Part shown: in pieces, positions 8,885-17,907 of the stretch
Numbering within the stretch: the first letter of the stretch is position 1
Layout of the letters: every line of letters begins with the position of its first letter
Assembly (NCBI GenBank): GCA_938018045.1
Contig: CALIIP010000155.1
Location: 1-34,787 of the forward strand
Origin: an uncultured Flavobacteriaceae bacterium
GTDB lineage: Bacteria > Bacteroidota > Bacteroidia > Flavobacteriales > Flavobacteriaceae
Length of the DNA stretch: 34,787 nt
Direction: 5' to 3'
The notes under the pieces: generated by a model
Told to the model about the DNA's origin: nothing
Seen by the model: the letters and a program-made list of their open reading frames with translations, nothing else
The model's database searches: none
Program-made: the position numbers and the translations under genes

Positions 8885-9577
8885 ATGAAACCTAAAAACA
8901 TTAAAATTCTTTTGGTTGATGATGAACCAGATATTCTTGAAATTGTTGGCTATAACTTGAGAAATGAAGGTTATGAAATTTCTACTGCAAAAAACGGTTT
9001 AGAAGCATTAAAAATGGCAAAAAAAAATGCACCTAACTTAATTTTAATGGATGTAATGATGCCTGAAATGGATGGTATAGAAGCTTGTGAAAAAATTAGA
9101 GACCTTAAAGGGATGGAAAATGTAATTATTGCATTTTTCACGGCTAGAGGTGAAGATTATTCTCAATTAGCTGGTTTTGAAGCAGGAGCAGATGATTATA
9201 TTACTAAACCTGTAAAGCCGAAAATTCTTGTAAGTAAGGTGAAATCCCTTCTTCGTCGTTTAAAAAATCAAGAAAAAGATGAGGAAATTATTATTGTTGG
9301 ATCAATAACAGTAAATCGCGAACGATATATGGTAACAGTAGATGGACTTGATATTTCTTTGCCAAGAAAGGAATTTGAGTTGTTAACTTTACTTATCTCT
9401 AAACCTGGAAAGGTTTTTAAACGAGAAAATATTCTTAATAAAGTTTGGGGAAATGAGGTTGTTGTTGGAGGACGAACAATTGATGTTCACATAAGAAAAC
9501 TTCGTGAAAAAATTGGGGAAGACTATTTCAAAACTGTTAAAGGTGTTGGTTATAAGTTTGTTGCTGTTGAGGAATAA
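8885..9577 (+). CDS. OmpR/PhoB-family response regulator
   Basis: Receiver domain KILLVDDEPDILEIVGYNL...LILMDVMMPEMDG...GADDYITKPVKP; winged-helix C-terminus GRTIDVHIRKLREKIGEDYFKTVKGVGYKF. Confidence 0.95.
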   Translation: MKPKNIKILLVDDEPDILEIVGYNLRNEGYEISTAKNGLEALKMAKKNAPNLILMDVMMPEMDGIEACEKIRDLKGMENVIIAFFTARGEDYSQLAGFEAGADDYITKPVKPKILVSKVKSLLRRLKNQEKDEEIIIVGSITVNRERYMVTVDGLDISLPRKEFELLTLLISKPGKVFKRENILNKVWGNEVVVGGRTIDVHIRKLREKIGEDYFKTVKGVGYKFVAVEE

Positions 9578-9582
9578 AACAC

Positions 9583-10623
9583 ATGAAATTTAAAAAAACA
9601 TATCGATTTGCATTTTGGAGCGCTATTATTATTGCGTTACTTGATTTCTGTATATTAGTTTTATTAAGTGTTGTTTTTGAAAGACCTGTTGATTATATAC
9701 TAATATTTATTAGTTCGCTATGTGTCTTTTTGTTTTCTATTGTTATCATTCAATTGCGTGTTGAAAAGTTTATTTATAAACGTGTTAAAAGAATTTATGA
9801 TGAAGTTTCTCTATTAAATGCTGATGATTTAAACAAATCTACCATCACAACAAATATGGAAACACTTTCAAAAGAAGTGAAGAAATTTGCTAAAAACAAA
9901 CAAATTGAAATTGCTTCATTAAACGAACGCGAATCATATAGAAGAGAATTTTTAGGAACAATTTCTCATGAATTAAAGACGCCACTTTTTACAGTACAAG
10001 GCTATATTTTAACACTTATTGATGGCGCACTAAATGATAAACAAATACGTGAAAAATATCTTCATAGAGCCGAAAAAGGTGTCGAAAGGTTAGTGTCTAT
10101 TGTAGAAGATTTAGATATGATTTCTAAATTTGAATCAAATGTACTTGATCTAAATATTCAGTCGTTTAATCTTGTTGAATTAATACAAGACGTTTTTGAT
10201 TTACTTGAAATGAAAGCAAAAAAACGCGAAATTAAATTACGTTTTAATAAAAATTATGATGTTCCTGTTTTAGTAAAAGGCGATGTAAAACGTATTGAAC
10301 AAGTGCTAACGAACCTACTTGTAAATTCTATTAAATACGGTTCAACTAATGGAATAACAACCGTAACTATCGAGCCTTATGAACATCAAAAAGTACTTGT
10401 AAGGATTGCAGATAATGGTGAAGGGATAGAACAAAAGCACCTTTCTAGATTGTTTGAACGATTTTATCGTGTAGATCAAAGTAGATCTAGAGAACAAGGC
10501 GGTTCTGGTCTTGGTCTCTCAATTGTTAAGCATATTGTAGAGGCTCACAACGAAACAATTTTGGTAAAAAGTGAGTTTGGAAAAAGCTCAGAATTTTCAT
10601 TTACACTTAAAAAGGTCGAATAG
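9583..10623 (+). CDS. Sensor histidine kinase (PhoR-like)
   Basis: Two N-terminal TM segments; H box FLGTISHELKTPLFTVQGYI; N box LTNLLVNSIKYG; G boxes RIADNGEGIEQKHLSRLFERFYRVDQSRSREQGGSGLGLSIVKHIV. Confidence 0.95.
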   Translation: MKFKKTYRFAFWSAIIIALLDFCILVLLSVVFERPVDYILIFISSLCVFLFSIVIIQLRVEKFIYKRVKRIYDEVSLLNADDLNKSTITTNMETLSKEVKKFAKNKQIEIASLNERESYRREFLGTISHELKTPLFTVQGYILTLIDGALNDKQIREKYLHRAEKGVERLVSIVEDLDMISKFESNVLDLNIQSFNLVELIQDVFDLLEMKAKKREIKLRFNKNYDVPVLVKGDVKRIEQVLTNLLVNSIKYGSTNGITTVTIEPYEHQKVLVRIADNGEGIEQKHLSRLFERFYRVDQSRSREQGGSGLGLSIVKHIVEAHNETILVKSEFGKSSEFSFTLKKVE

Positions 10624-11652
10624 TTCTGTTTTTATTTCTGATGTGTTTTCCTTAAATCCAGCGTAGTTTTTTACCTCATCCAACATTTCTATTTTAAATT
10701 TATTTACAGATGAATAAGGAGCAATTCTTAACTTCTGCATTCTTTTTGCTAAATATACTTGTTCGTATTGTCCTTTTGTTGGAATAAAGAATGCTTTTTT
10801 ACTCAATACAGCCAAATCCATAATTGTTGAATATCCTGACCTTGCAATAATTAAAATACTCTCATTGATCGCAATTTCCAATTCATGAGATAATAAATAA
10901 TTGTAAAATTTGATGTTGTTTTTCTCTGATGATTTCTGTTCTTTTTCTATAACTCCTCGAACAAAAAGAACCTTTCCTTTGTAGTTTTTTAATTCTGATA
11001 ATAACTTATTTTCCAATTGACTACGCAGCGGCTCAATACCTGACAATAAAACCAACAAATCGTACTTTACATCTAAATTGTTTTTCTTAAATCTACTTAA
11101 AAAGCCAATAAATTTCTGATTTTTAACCGTATCAGAAAGTGATAGTTTTTTGGCAAGACTTTCTTCTGAATTTACATCAGGAATCCAACATTCGTCAAAT
11201 TTATTGATGAGTTTTTGATGGATCTTACTGCTTAAAAAAGTTGTACTTCCAGATAGAACATTTAATTGATGTGTTATAAAAACAGAAGGAACTTTATCAC
11301 TTCGAACACCAAATCTATTATCAGAAATAATTCCGCTTAGGTTTTCTGATTGAATTAGTTCCTGAACAATTTCAGTTTCTTTTTTAATAGTTTTTAGTAT
11401 TCTAGGAGCGTCAAAAATTAATTTCCATTTAATAAGATTTCCATTCTTTGGATACTTAATATTATAAGAAGGTAATGCTAGTGATTTTAATTTCGGGAAC
11501 TCTTTTTGAAGTAATTGTAGCGCTTCACCATCACTTGCAATTATAGGATTAAAATCTAATTCTATCAACTTATTAATAATTGGTATACAACGTGTAGCAT
11601 GACCAATTCCCCAATTTAAAGGAGTAACTAATATGTTTTTTTTAGAGGTCAA
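10597..11652 (-). CDS. MurG/GT28-like glycosyltransferase
   Basis: NILVTPLNWGIGHATRCIPIINKLIE ... ARSGYSTIMDLAVLSKKAFFIPTKGQYEQVYLAKRM. Start codon is TTG at 11652. Confidence 0.8.
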   Translation of the reverse strand: MTSKKNILVTPLNWGIGHATRCIPIINKLIELDFNPIIASDGEALQLLQKEFPKLKSLALPSYNIKYPKNGNLIKWKLIFDAPRILKTIKKETEIVQELIQSENLSGIISDNRFGVRSDKVPSVFITHQLNVLSGSTTFLSSKIHQKLINKFDECWIPDVNSEESLAKKLSLSDTVKNQKFIGFLSRFKKNNLDVKYDLLVLLSGIEPLRSQLENKLLSELKNYKGKVLFVRGVIEKEQKSSEKNNIKFYNYLLSHELEIAINESILIIARSGYSTIMDLAVLSKKAFFIPTKGQYEQVYLAKRMQKLRIAPYSSVNKFKIEMLDEVKNYAGFKENTSEIKTELFDLFKCK

Positions 11653-12916
11653 AACCGATATCTTTTCGGTAATTCATCTTATCAAAAGAGATGTTTTTAA
11701 TGCTATTGTAAGATTTGTTAAGTGCATCTTTATAGTCATTTCCGTAAGAAGTTACAGCAATTACACGTCCACCATTTGTGAGCGTTTCACCATTGTTATT
11801 TTTAGTAGTTCCAGCGTGAAAAACAAGAGATTCATTGATGTTTTCAATACCATTAATTTTCTTTCCTTTTTCGTACGCTTCAGGATACCCTCCAGAAACT
11901 AACATTACTGTAGTTGCAGATCTCTTATCAATTTCAATCGAACTATTTTCTAAATCGTTGTTTCCTGTTGCAATCAATAATTCTAATAAATCTGATTTAA
12001 TACGCGGAATAACAACTTCAGTTTCGGGATCTCCCATTCTACAATTATATTCAATAACCATTGGCTCATTATTCACTTTTATCAATCCAAAGAAAATAAA
12101 TCCTTTATATGAAATGTTATCTTTTTGCAAGCCCAAAACAGTCGGTTTAATAACTCTTTCTTCAATTTTATTCAGATAGTCTTCATCTGCAAATGGAACC
12201 GGAGAAATGGCACCCATTCCACCTGTATTGAGCCCTTTATCTCCTTCTCCTATACGTTTGTAATCTTTTGCATTAGGAAGGTTGATATAGTTTTTACCAT
12301 CAGTTAGTATAAAACAACTCATTTCTATACCATCTAAAAACTCTTCTATAACTACTGTTTTACTTGCTTCTCCAAATTTTTCATTGGTTAGCATATCTGT
12401 AAGTTCGTTTTTAGCTTCTTGGATGTTTGGTAAAATCACAACTCCCTTTCCAGCAGCTAAACCGTCAGCTTTTAAAACATATGGAGGTTTTAAACTTTCT
12501 AAAAAATCAAAACCTTCATTCAAGTTGTCTTTGGTAAAACTTTTATATGCTGCCGTAGGAATATTGTGCCTTTGCATGAATTCTTTTGCAAATTCTTTAC
12601 TTCCTTCAAGTTGTGCTGCTAATTTTTGTGGGCCAATGACATGAATATGTTTCAATTTATCGTCAGATAAGAAAAAATCGTGAATACCTTCAACAAGTGG
12701 AATTTCTGGGCCTACTAAAACTAATTTGATATTATGTTTTAATACTGCTTCTTTTATTTTTTGAAAATCAGAAACGAGAATCTGTAAATTTGTTCCAAAT
12801 TCTGCTGTACCAGCATTTCCTGGAGCTATAAAAAGTTCATTTAAGCGGCTGCTTTGTTTCAGTTTCCACGCAATTGCATGTTCTCGTCCTCCTGAACCTA
12901 TGATTAATACATTCAT
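11642..12916 (-). CDS. purD: Phosphoribosylamine--glycine ligase
   Basis: MNVLIIGSGGREHAIAWKL ... LKADGLAAGKGVVI ... NTGGMGAISPVPF ... EYNCRMGDPETEVV: GARS signatures. Confidence 0.97.
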   Translation of the reverse strand: MNVLIIGSGGREHAIAWKLKQSSRLNELFIAPGNAGTAEFGTNLQILVSDFQKIKEAVLKHNIKLVLVGPEIPLVEGIHDFFLSDDKLKHIHVIGPQKLAAQLEGSKEFAKEFMQRHNIPTAAYKSFTKDNLNEGFDFLESLKPPYVLKADGLAAGKGVVILPNIQEAKNELTDMLTNEKFGEASKTVVIEEFLDGIEMSCFILTDGKNYINLPNAKDYKRIGEGDKGLNTGGMGAISPVPFADEDYLNKIEERVIKPTVLGLQKDNISYKGFIFFGLIKVNNEPMVIEYNCRMGDPETEVVIPRIKSDLLELLIATGNNDLENSSIEIDKRSATTVMLVSGGYPEAYEKGKKINGIENINESLVFHAGTTKNNNGETLTNGGRVIAVTSYGNDYKDALNKSYNSIKNISFDKMNYRKDIGFDL

Positions 12917-12919
12917 AAT

Positions 12920-13205
12920 TTATTTTCCTTTTCCTTTTAAAACTACACTAATTGTTGCAAAGATAATTTTTAAATCTGTCCTTAAATTAAAATTTTCTAA
13001 ATACTTTAAATCGTATCGTGCTCTTTGCGGCATATCTTGAATATTATCTGCATAACCAAACCTAATTTGCCCTAAAGATGTTATACCTTGCTTTATTTCT
13101 TGAAGTTTTTTATATTGTGGAATATGAGAAATCGTCTGGTCTGAAAAAAATTGTGATTGTAATTAAAAAAAGTATATCGAAAAGTCTTTTGATAAAGATG
13201 TACAA
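12920..13205 (-). pseudogene. Internally deleted remnant of a priming glycosyl-phosphotransferase (bacterial sugar transferase family)
   Basis: 12920-13162 minus encodes (no start) LQSQFFSDQTISHIPQYKKLQEIKQGITSLGQIRFGYADNIQDMPQRARYDLKYLENFNLRTDLKIIFATISVVLKGKGK*, a sugar-transferase C-terminus. A different frame just upstream (13205 down to about 13143) encodes LYIFIKRLFDILFLITITIFF, the N-terminal 'KRxFDI' membrane segment of the same family. The catalytic middle is missing. Confidence 0.75.
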
Positions 13206-13206
13206 A

Positions 13207-15096
13207 CTATTCTACTTTTAGGTCTAAAGCTTCATATAATGAATTTTGAGACTTATATTCTGGAACGATTTCTTTTATTTTTTTAACGATTTCTTTATTG
13301 TCGCAAGTTTTGCTCAAAACACAAAGTTCAAGAATTTGATTTTTTATGTCTTCAACATCAAATGCCCTTACTTTTGCAATCATAATCTTATCATTATAAG
13401 TAGGAACTGTATTTTCTCCGTTTGCTAAAAGTTCTTCATAAATTTTTTCTCCAGGGCGTAATCCTGTAATTTTTATATCGATGTCTTGAGGATATCTTAA
13501 TCCTGACAATTGAATCATATTAATTGCCAAGTCAAATATTTTTATTGATTCTCCCATATCAAACACATAAATTTCTCCACCTTTACCCATTGCTCCAGCT
13601 TCTAATACTAACTGACAAGCTTCGGGAATTGTCATAAAATATCTTGTGATTTCTTCGTGTGTGACAGTTAAAGGACCTCCATTTTCAATTTGCCTTTTAA
13701 ATAAAGGGATTACAGATCCATTAGAGCCAAGAACATTTCCAAAGCGAGTAGTAATAAATTTTGTTGTGCCTTTATCCTTTAGACAAGCAGCGTAGATTTC
13801 GGCAATGCGTTTTGTTGCTCCCATTACATTGGTTGGATTTACAGCTTTGTCTGTAGAAACCATTACAAATTTTTCCACTTTATGTTTTATAGCCAAATCC
13901 ATAATCAAATGAGTTCCTACAACATTTACGTTTACAGCCTCATAAGGGTTATCTTCCATCAACGGGACATGTTTGTAGGCTGCAGCATGGAAAATTATAT
14001 CTGGTTTGTATACTTCAAGTATTTTATTCATTCTCCTTTCTCCTCGTATATCTGCAATAATAAATTCTATACTAACTTTTCCTAGACTATTAAATTCTTG
14101 TTGTAAATCATATAAAGGGGATTCTGCTTGGTCTATTAAAATTAGTTTTTCATAATTGTAAAAAGAGATTTGTCTTGAAATTTCACTTCCAATTGATCCT
14201 GCTGCTCCAGTAATTAATATTGTCTTTTTATTAAATTCTTTTTTTAGAAGAGAGTTTTCAATGTTTATTACTTCTCTACCAAGAAGGTCTTCAATTTTAA
14301 TATCTTTAATTTGACCAGCTTCTAAATTACCGTCAATCCAGTTTTTTACTGGTGGCACTATTTTAACCTTTAAAGATTTAGATAGTAAATTATCAACAAT
14401 TTCAAGCAAACGATTAGGTTTAACATTTTGGATAGAAACAATTACTTGACTTATTCGATTCTTTTCAATAAAATCTCTAGTTATTTGTTTTGGACTATAA
14501 ATTTTAACTTGATTTATTTTTTTACCAACTTTACTCTTACTATCATCTATAAAACCAACAACATTCAATTTGTTAATTTTCTCTTCATATAAAGCCGAAT
14601 ATGTAATTATCCCTGAATCTCCAGCTCCATATATTAATACTCTTGAACTTGGTTTTAAGTCTAAAACTAAACGTTTATATAAAAGTTTAAAAATAAATCT
14701 ACTTAAGATTAAAACAATAACATTCAATAAAAAATGAATGATAATAATTGTGTATGAAATGTTAAAAAAGGGTCTTTGAAAATAGTGCTTGTCAATTAAA
14801 AAAAGACCTGTTAAAAAGAGCATCAATAAAGAAACGGCTATTAATACATTTAATGCGTCTTTAGATCCTGTGTGCCTTATAACCCCTTTGTATGACCCAA
14901 CTATCACATAACTTAAAAAAGTTGCAATTACTACAATAGGAATTGTATATATTAATTGATTATAATCAAAATCAAAATTATATTGAATTATAAATGCTAA
15001 AATAAATGATTGAACTGTTAGGTAAATGTCTATTACTAGAACAATCCACCTTGGTGTATATTTTTGATTAATATTTTGAAAAAATGTCTTTAGCAA
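13207..15096 (-). CDS. CapD/PglF/FlaA1-like nucleoside-diphosphate-sugar 4,6-dehydratase
   Basis: N-terminal TM segments; KKTILITGAAGSIGSEISRQI; HAAAYKHVPLMEDNPYEAVNVNVVGT; VMVSTDKAVNPTNVMGATKRIAE. Start codon TTG at 15096. Confidence 0.92.
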   Translation of the reverse strand: MLKTFFQNINQKYTPRWIVLVIDIYLTVQSFILAFIIQYNFDFDYNQLIYTIPIVVIATFLSYVIVGSYKGVIRHTGSKDALNVLIAVSLLMLFLTGLFLIDKHYFQRPFFNISYTIIIIHFLLNVIVLILSRFIFKLLYKRLVLDLKPSSRVLIYGAGDSGIITYSALYEEKINKLNVVGFIDDSKSKVGKKINQVKIYSPKQITRDFIEKNRISQVIVSIQNVKPNRLLEIVDNLLSKSLKVKIVPPVKNWIDGNLEAGQIKDIKIEDLLGREVINIENSLLKKEFNKKTILITGAAGSIGSEISRQISFYNYEKLILIDQAESPLYDLQQEFNSLGKVSIEFIIADIRGERRMNKILEVYKPDIIFHAAAYKHVPLMEDNPYEAVNVNVVGTHLIMDLAIKHKVEKFVMVSTDKAVNPTNVMGATKRIAEIYAACLKDKGTTKFITTRFGNVLGSNGSVIPLFKRQIENGGPLTVTHEEITRYFMTIPEACQLVLEAGAMGKGGEIYVFDMGESIKIFDLAINMIQLSGLRYPQDIDIKITGLRPGEKIYEELLANGENTVPTYNDKIMIAKVRAFDVEDIKNQILELCVLSKTCDNKEIVKKIKEIVPEYKSQNSLYEALDLKVE

Positions 15097-15316
15097 CTTT
15101 AAGGTTTATTACAAACATAAACAAAATTTGAACGAATTACTCCGCCTTCTGTTTATTTTTTCTGATTTTCAAAAACATTTTACTTGCTATTACTATTGAA
15201 AATATAAGAAATTATAATAGCATAATATTTGAAATAATAGGCTAAAGTCTTTTTATAAATATATGGAGTAACTTTATATTCGGAAAGTTAATTCTTCTTT
15301 CTCCGTTAAATTTAAA

Positions 15317-16453
15317 TTATTTAATGCCTTTTAAAATTGCTTTTTTTATTCTATTTTTTTCTTCTATCAATAAATTAGAGCCTGACGGTAAACACAAACC
15401 TGTTAAAAATAGTGTTTTACTTATTTTACTTCCTGCATATTCGTACTTTTTAAAAATAGGTTGTAAATGCATCGGTTTCCATAAAGGTCTAGCCTCAATG
15501 TCTTCATCTGATAAAGTGATTCTAAGTTTCTCTGGATTTATATTCGTTAAGTTTGAATCAATTTTAATACAACTCAACCAATGATTAGAATAAAAATCAC
15601 TAGAAGGTTCAACAAAAACCTCTACACCATCAATATTTTTAAATATTTCTTGATAAAACTTGTTATTATCCCTTCTTAGTTTTACATGATCGTCTAATAC
15701 TTCCATTTGCCCTCTTCCAATTCCTGCAACAACATTACTCATCCTATAATTATATCCTATTTCTGAATGCTGATAGTGTGGCGCATCATCTCTAGATTGA
15801 GTTGCGTAAAAAATAGCTTTTTCTTTATCCTTTTGATTTCTACAAACCAATGCTCCTCCTCCTGAAGTTGTAATGATTTTATTCCCATTGAATGATAAAA
15901 TTCCAAAATCCCCAAAAGTTCCACATTTTTGACCTTTATAACTAGATCCTAATGCTTCTGCTGCATCCTCTATTAATATTATATTATACCTTTTAGAAAC
16001 AGCAACAATTTCATCGATTTTTGCAGGCATTCCATATAAGTGAACAACAATAATTGCCTTTGGCTTTTTGCCTTTTGCAATTTTTTCTTCAATCATTTTT
16101 TCTAAATGAATTGGACACATATTCCAAGTGTCTTTTTCACTATCAATAAAAATTGGTTTTGCTCCTTGATAAAGAATCGGATTTGCAGACGCAGAAAATG
16201 TCATGCTTTGGCAGATAACCTCATCATCTCTTTGAACATTTGATAATATTAAAGCCAAATGTATCGCGGCTGTTCCTGAAGATAGTGCTGCCACTTTTGA
16301 ATTTTCTCCTAAATACTTTTCTAAATCTTTTTCAAATCCATTAACATTTGAGCCTAATGGCGCAATCCAATTCGCATCAAATGCTTCTTTGATATATTTT
16401 TGTTCGTTTCCTCCCATGTGTGGTGAGGATAACCATATTTTTTTATTTTGCAT
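15317..16453 (-). CDS. DegT/DnrJ/EryC1/StrS PLP-dependent sugar aminotransferase (PglE-like)
   Basis: NWIAPLGSNVNGFEKDLEKYLG; ALSSGTAAIHLAL; LIEDAAEALGSSYKGQKCGTFGDFGILSFNGNKIITTSGGGALV. ATG 16453 preferred over TTG 16459. Confidence 0.93.
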   Translation of the reverse strand: MQNKKIWLSSPHMGGNEQKYIKEAFDANWIAPLGSNVNGFEKDLEKYLGENSKVAALSSGTAAIHLALILSNVQRDDEVICQSMTFSASANPILYQGAKPIFIDSEKDTWNMCPIHLEKMIEEKIAKGKKPKAIIVVHLYGMPAKIDEIVAVSKRYNIILIEDAAEALGSSYKGQKCGTFGDFGILSFNGNKIITTSGGGALVCRNQKDKEKAIFYATQSRDDAPHYQHSEIGYNYRMSNVVAGIGRGQMEVLDDHVKLRRDNNKFYQEIFKNIDGVEVFVEPSSDFYSNHWLSCIKIDSNLTNINPEKLRITLSDEDIEARPLWKPMHLQPIFKKYEYAGSKISKTLFLTGLCLPSGSNLLIEEKNRIKKAILKGIK

Positions 16454-16502
16454 TATCAATTTGATTTATGTCTGTAAAGTTTGTTTCTCCCTGATTATTG
16501 GA

Positions 16503-17855
16503 TTAATATGCTTTTTGTTCTCCTTTTAAAACATTAAAAAATGTTTGTGCTATTATTTTTAGATCTAACAAGAATGACCATTTGTTAATGTAAAAAATAT
16601 CTAAACGTACTCTATTTTCCATATCAGAAATTTCTTCAATCTCGCCACGATACCCTCTAACTTGTGAAAGCCCTGTTATTCCAGGTTTTACCAAATTTCT
16701 AATAAAATATCTATTTATTATTTTTGAATATTTTTTTGTTTGGCTTATCATATGTGGTCTTGGCCCCACAACACTCATTTCTCCTTTAAAAACATTTATA
16801 AACTGAGGCAATTCATCAATACTTGTTTTTCTAATAAATTTCCCTATTCGAGTAATTCTAACGTCTCCCTTTATTGTTTGTGTTTTATCTGATGATTTAT
16901 TTATTCCCATAGAGCGAAACTTATAACAATAAAATTGTTTTCCGTTCAAACCATCTCTAAGTTGTTTAAATATTAGCGGCCCTTTTGACTCTAGTTTTAT
17001 TAAAATAAAAAAAATAATACTAATCCATGATAAAATAAATACGATAATAAAAAGTGAAAAAATAATGTCAAAAAAACGTTTAGAATATTTAATTATTGGA
17101 TTGTCAAAAGGGAGTTTTTTTAATGATAAAATAGGGATATAATCAAAATAATCTACAACGACTTCTTTGCTAAGAAGCCCTTTAGAGTCTGGTATTAGTT
17201 TTACGGTTATATTATTTTCTTCTCCAAAGTTAATAATATCTTCTATTTCTTCTTTTGTAAGGTCTGAAATAGAGCAGAATATTTCATCTATTTGATTTAA
17301 TATTACAAAATTAAAACTCTCTTTTATTTTCCCTAAATAATTATCTTTTGATTTATCTACATCTGAAAAATACCCTTTAAATCTATACCCTAAATCGTTT
17401 CGTAAATTAAAGAAGGTTCTAAGTGATTCTATTGATTGGTTTTCTCCTAAAATAATAACATCTCTAAAATTTCCTCCACCTAATCTATATCTTCTTAAGG
17501 CATAAAGATAAAGTGTTTTTAATATTAAAATAGCACTGAAAATAATTGTTAATATTGAACCCTTATTCACTGTTTGTATACTCTCTCCAAAGATACTGAA
17601 ATAAGCAAAATAGGATAAAAAGTAAACAGAAAATTGAAATAATAATCGAGAAACTACAGTGGTGAGTTTGGTGTATCTATAAACTTTGTATAGTTTAGTG
17701 TTTAAGGAAATAAGTAGCCATAAAAGATTGAAATAAAGTATATATAAAAAATTGGAATATAAATCTTTTGATAACAAGAACATTGTAAGATTTATAACGG
17801 ATAAATCTACAAGTATAGAAATTGGGGTTAAAAATATTGAGTATCCTTTTTTCAA
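16503..17855 (-). CDS. Undecaprenyl-phosphate glycosyl-phosphotransferase (WcaJ-like priming transferase)
   Basis: N-terminal TM segments and CoA-binding-like domain; KRFFDIIFSLFIIVFILSW...KGPLIFKQLRDGLNGKQFYCYKFRSM...IRKTSIDELPQFINVFKGEMSVVGPRPH...VKPGITGLSQVRGYRG. Start TTG at 17855; in-frame TAA at 17877-17879 with no ATG between. Confidence 0.93.
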   Translation of the reverse strand: MKKGYSIFLTPISILVDLSVINLTMFLLSKDLYSNFLYILYFNLLWLLISLNTKLYKVYRYTKLTTVVSRLLFQFSVYFLSYFAYFSIFGESIQTVNKGSILTIIFSAILILKTLYLYALRRYRLGGGNFRDVIILGENQSIESLRTFFNLRNDLGYRFKGYFSDVDKSKDNYLGKIKESFNFVILNQIDEIFCSISDLTKEEIEDIINFGEENNITVKLIPDSKGLLSKEVVVDYFDYIPILSLKKLPFDNPIIKYSKRFFDIIFSLFIIVFILSWISIIFFILIKLESKGPLIFKQLRDGLNGKQFYCYKFRSMGINKSSDKTQTIKGDVRITRIGKFIRKTSIDELPQFINVFKGEMSVVGPRPHMISQTKKYSKIINRYFIRNLVKPGITGLSQVRGYRGEIEEISDMENRVRLDIFYINKWSFLLDLKIIAQTFFNVLKGEQKAY

Positions 17856-17857
17856 TT

Positions 17858-17886
17858 TTCTCTTTAAGTTACAAACTTAAAGAGAA
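17858..17886. other. Perfect 13-bp stem-loop at the start of the priming transferase gene
   Basis: ttctctttaagtt (17858-17870), aca loop, aacttaaagagaa (17874-17886); 13/13 pairs; 2 nt before the TTG start at 17855 on the minus strand. Confidence 0.85.
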
Positions 17887-17907
17887 TTTTGTTTATTAAG
17901 GGGAAAT

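Noticed and set aside
11633-12644. Several plus-strand ORFs (11633-11902, 11835-12179, 12125-12307, 12384-12644)
   Set aside because: All lie antisense within purD, whose protein sequence is clearly conserved; no independent coding evidence.
15112-15119. Minus-strand TATGTTTG as promoter for the CapD-like gene
   Set aside because: Matches TAnnTTTG but no -33 element at correct spacing; AT-rich background makes chance matches likely.
17858-17895. Stem-loop plus TTTTGTTT as an intrinsic terminator for the plus strand
   Set aside because: The T-run is on the plus-strand side, but no plus-strand gene is supported within many kilobases upstream, so a terminator role is unlikely; kept as a regulatory palindrome instead.
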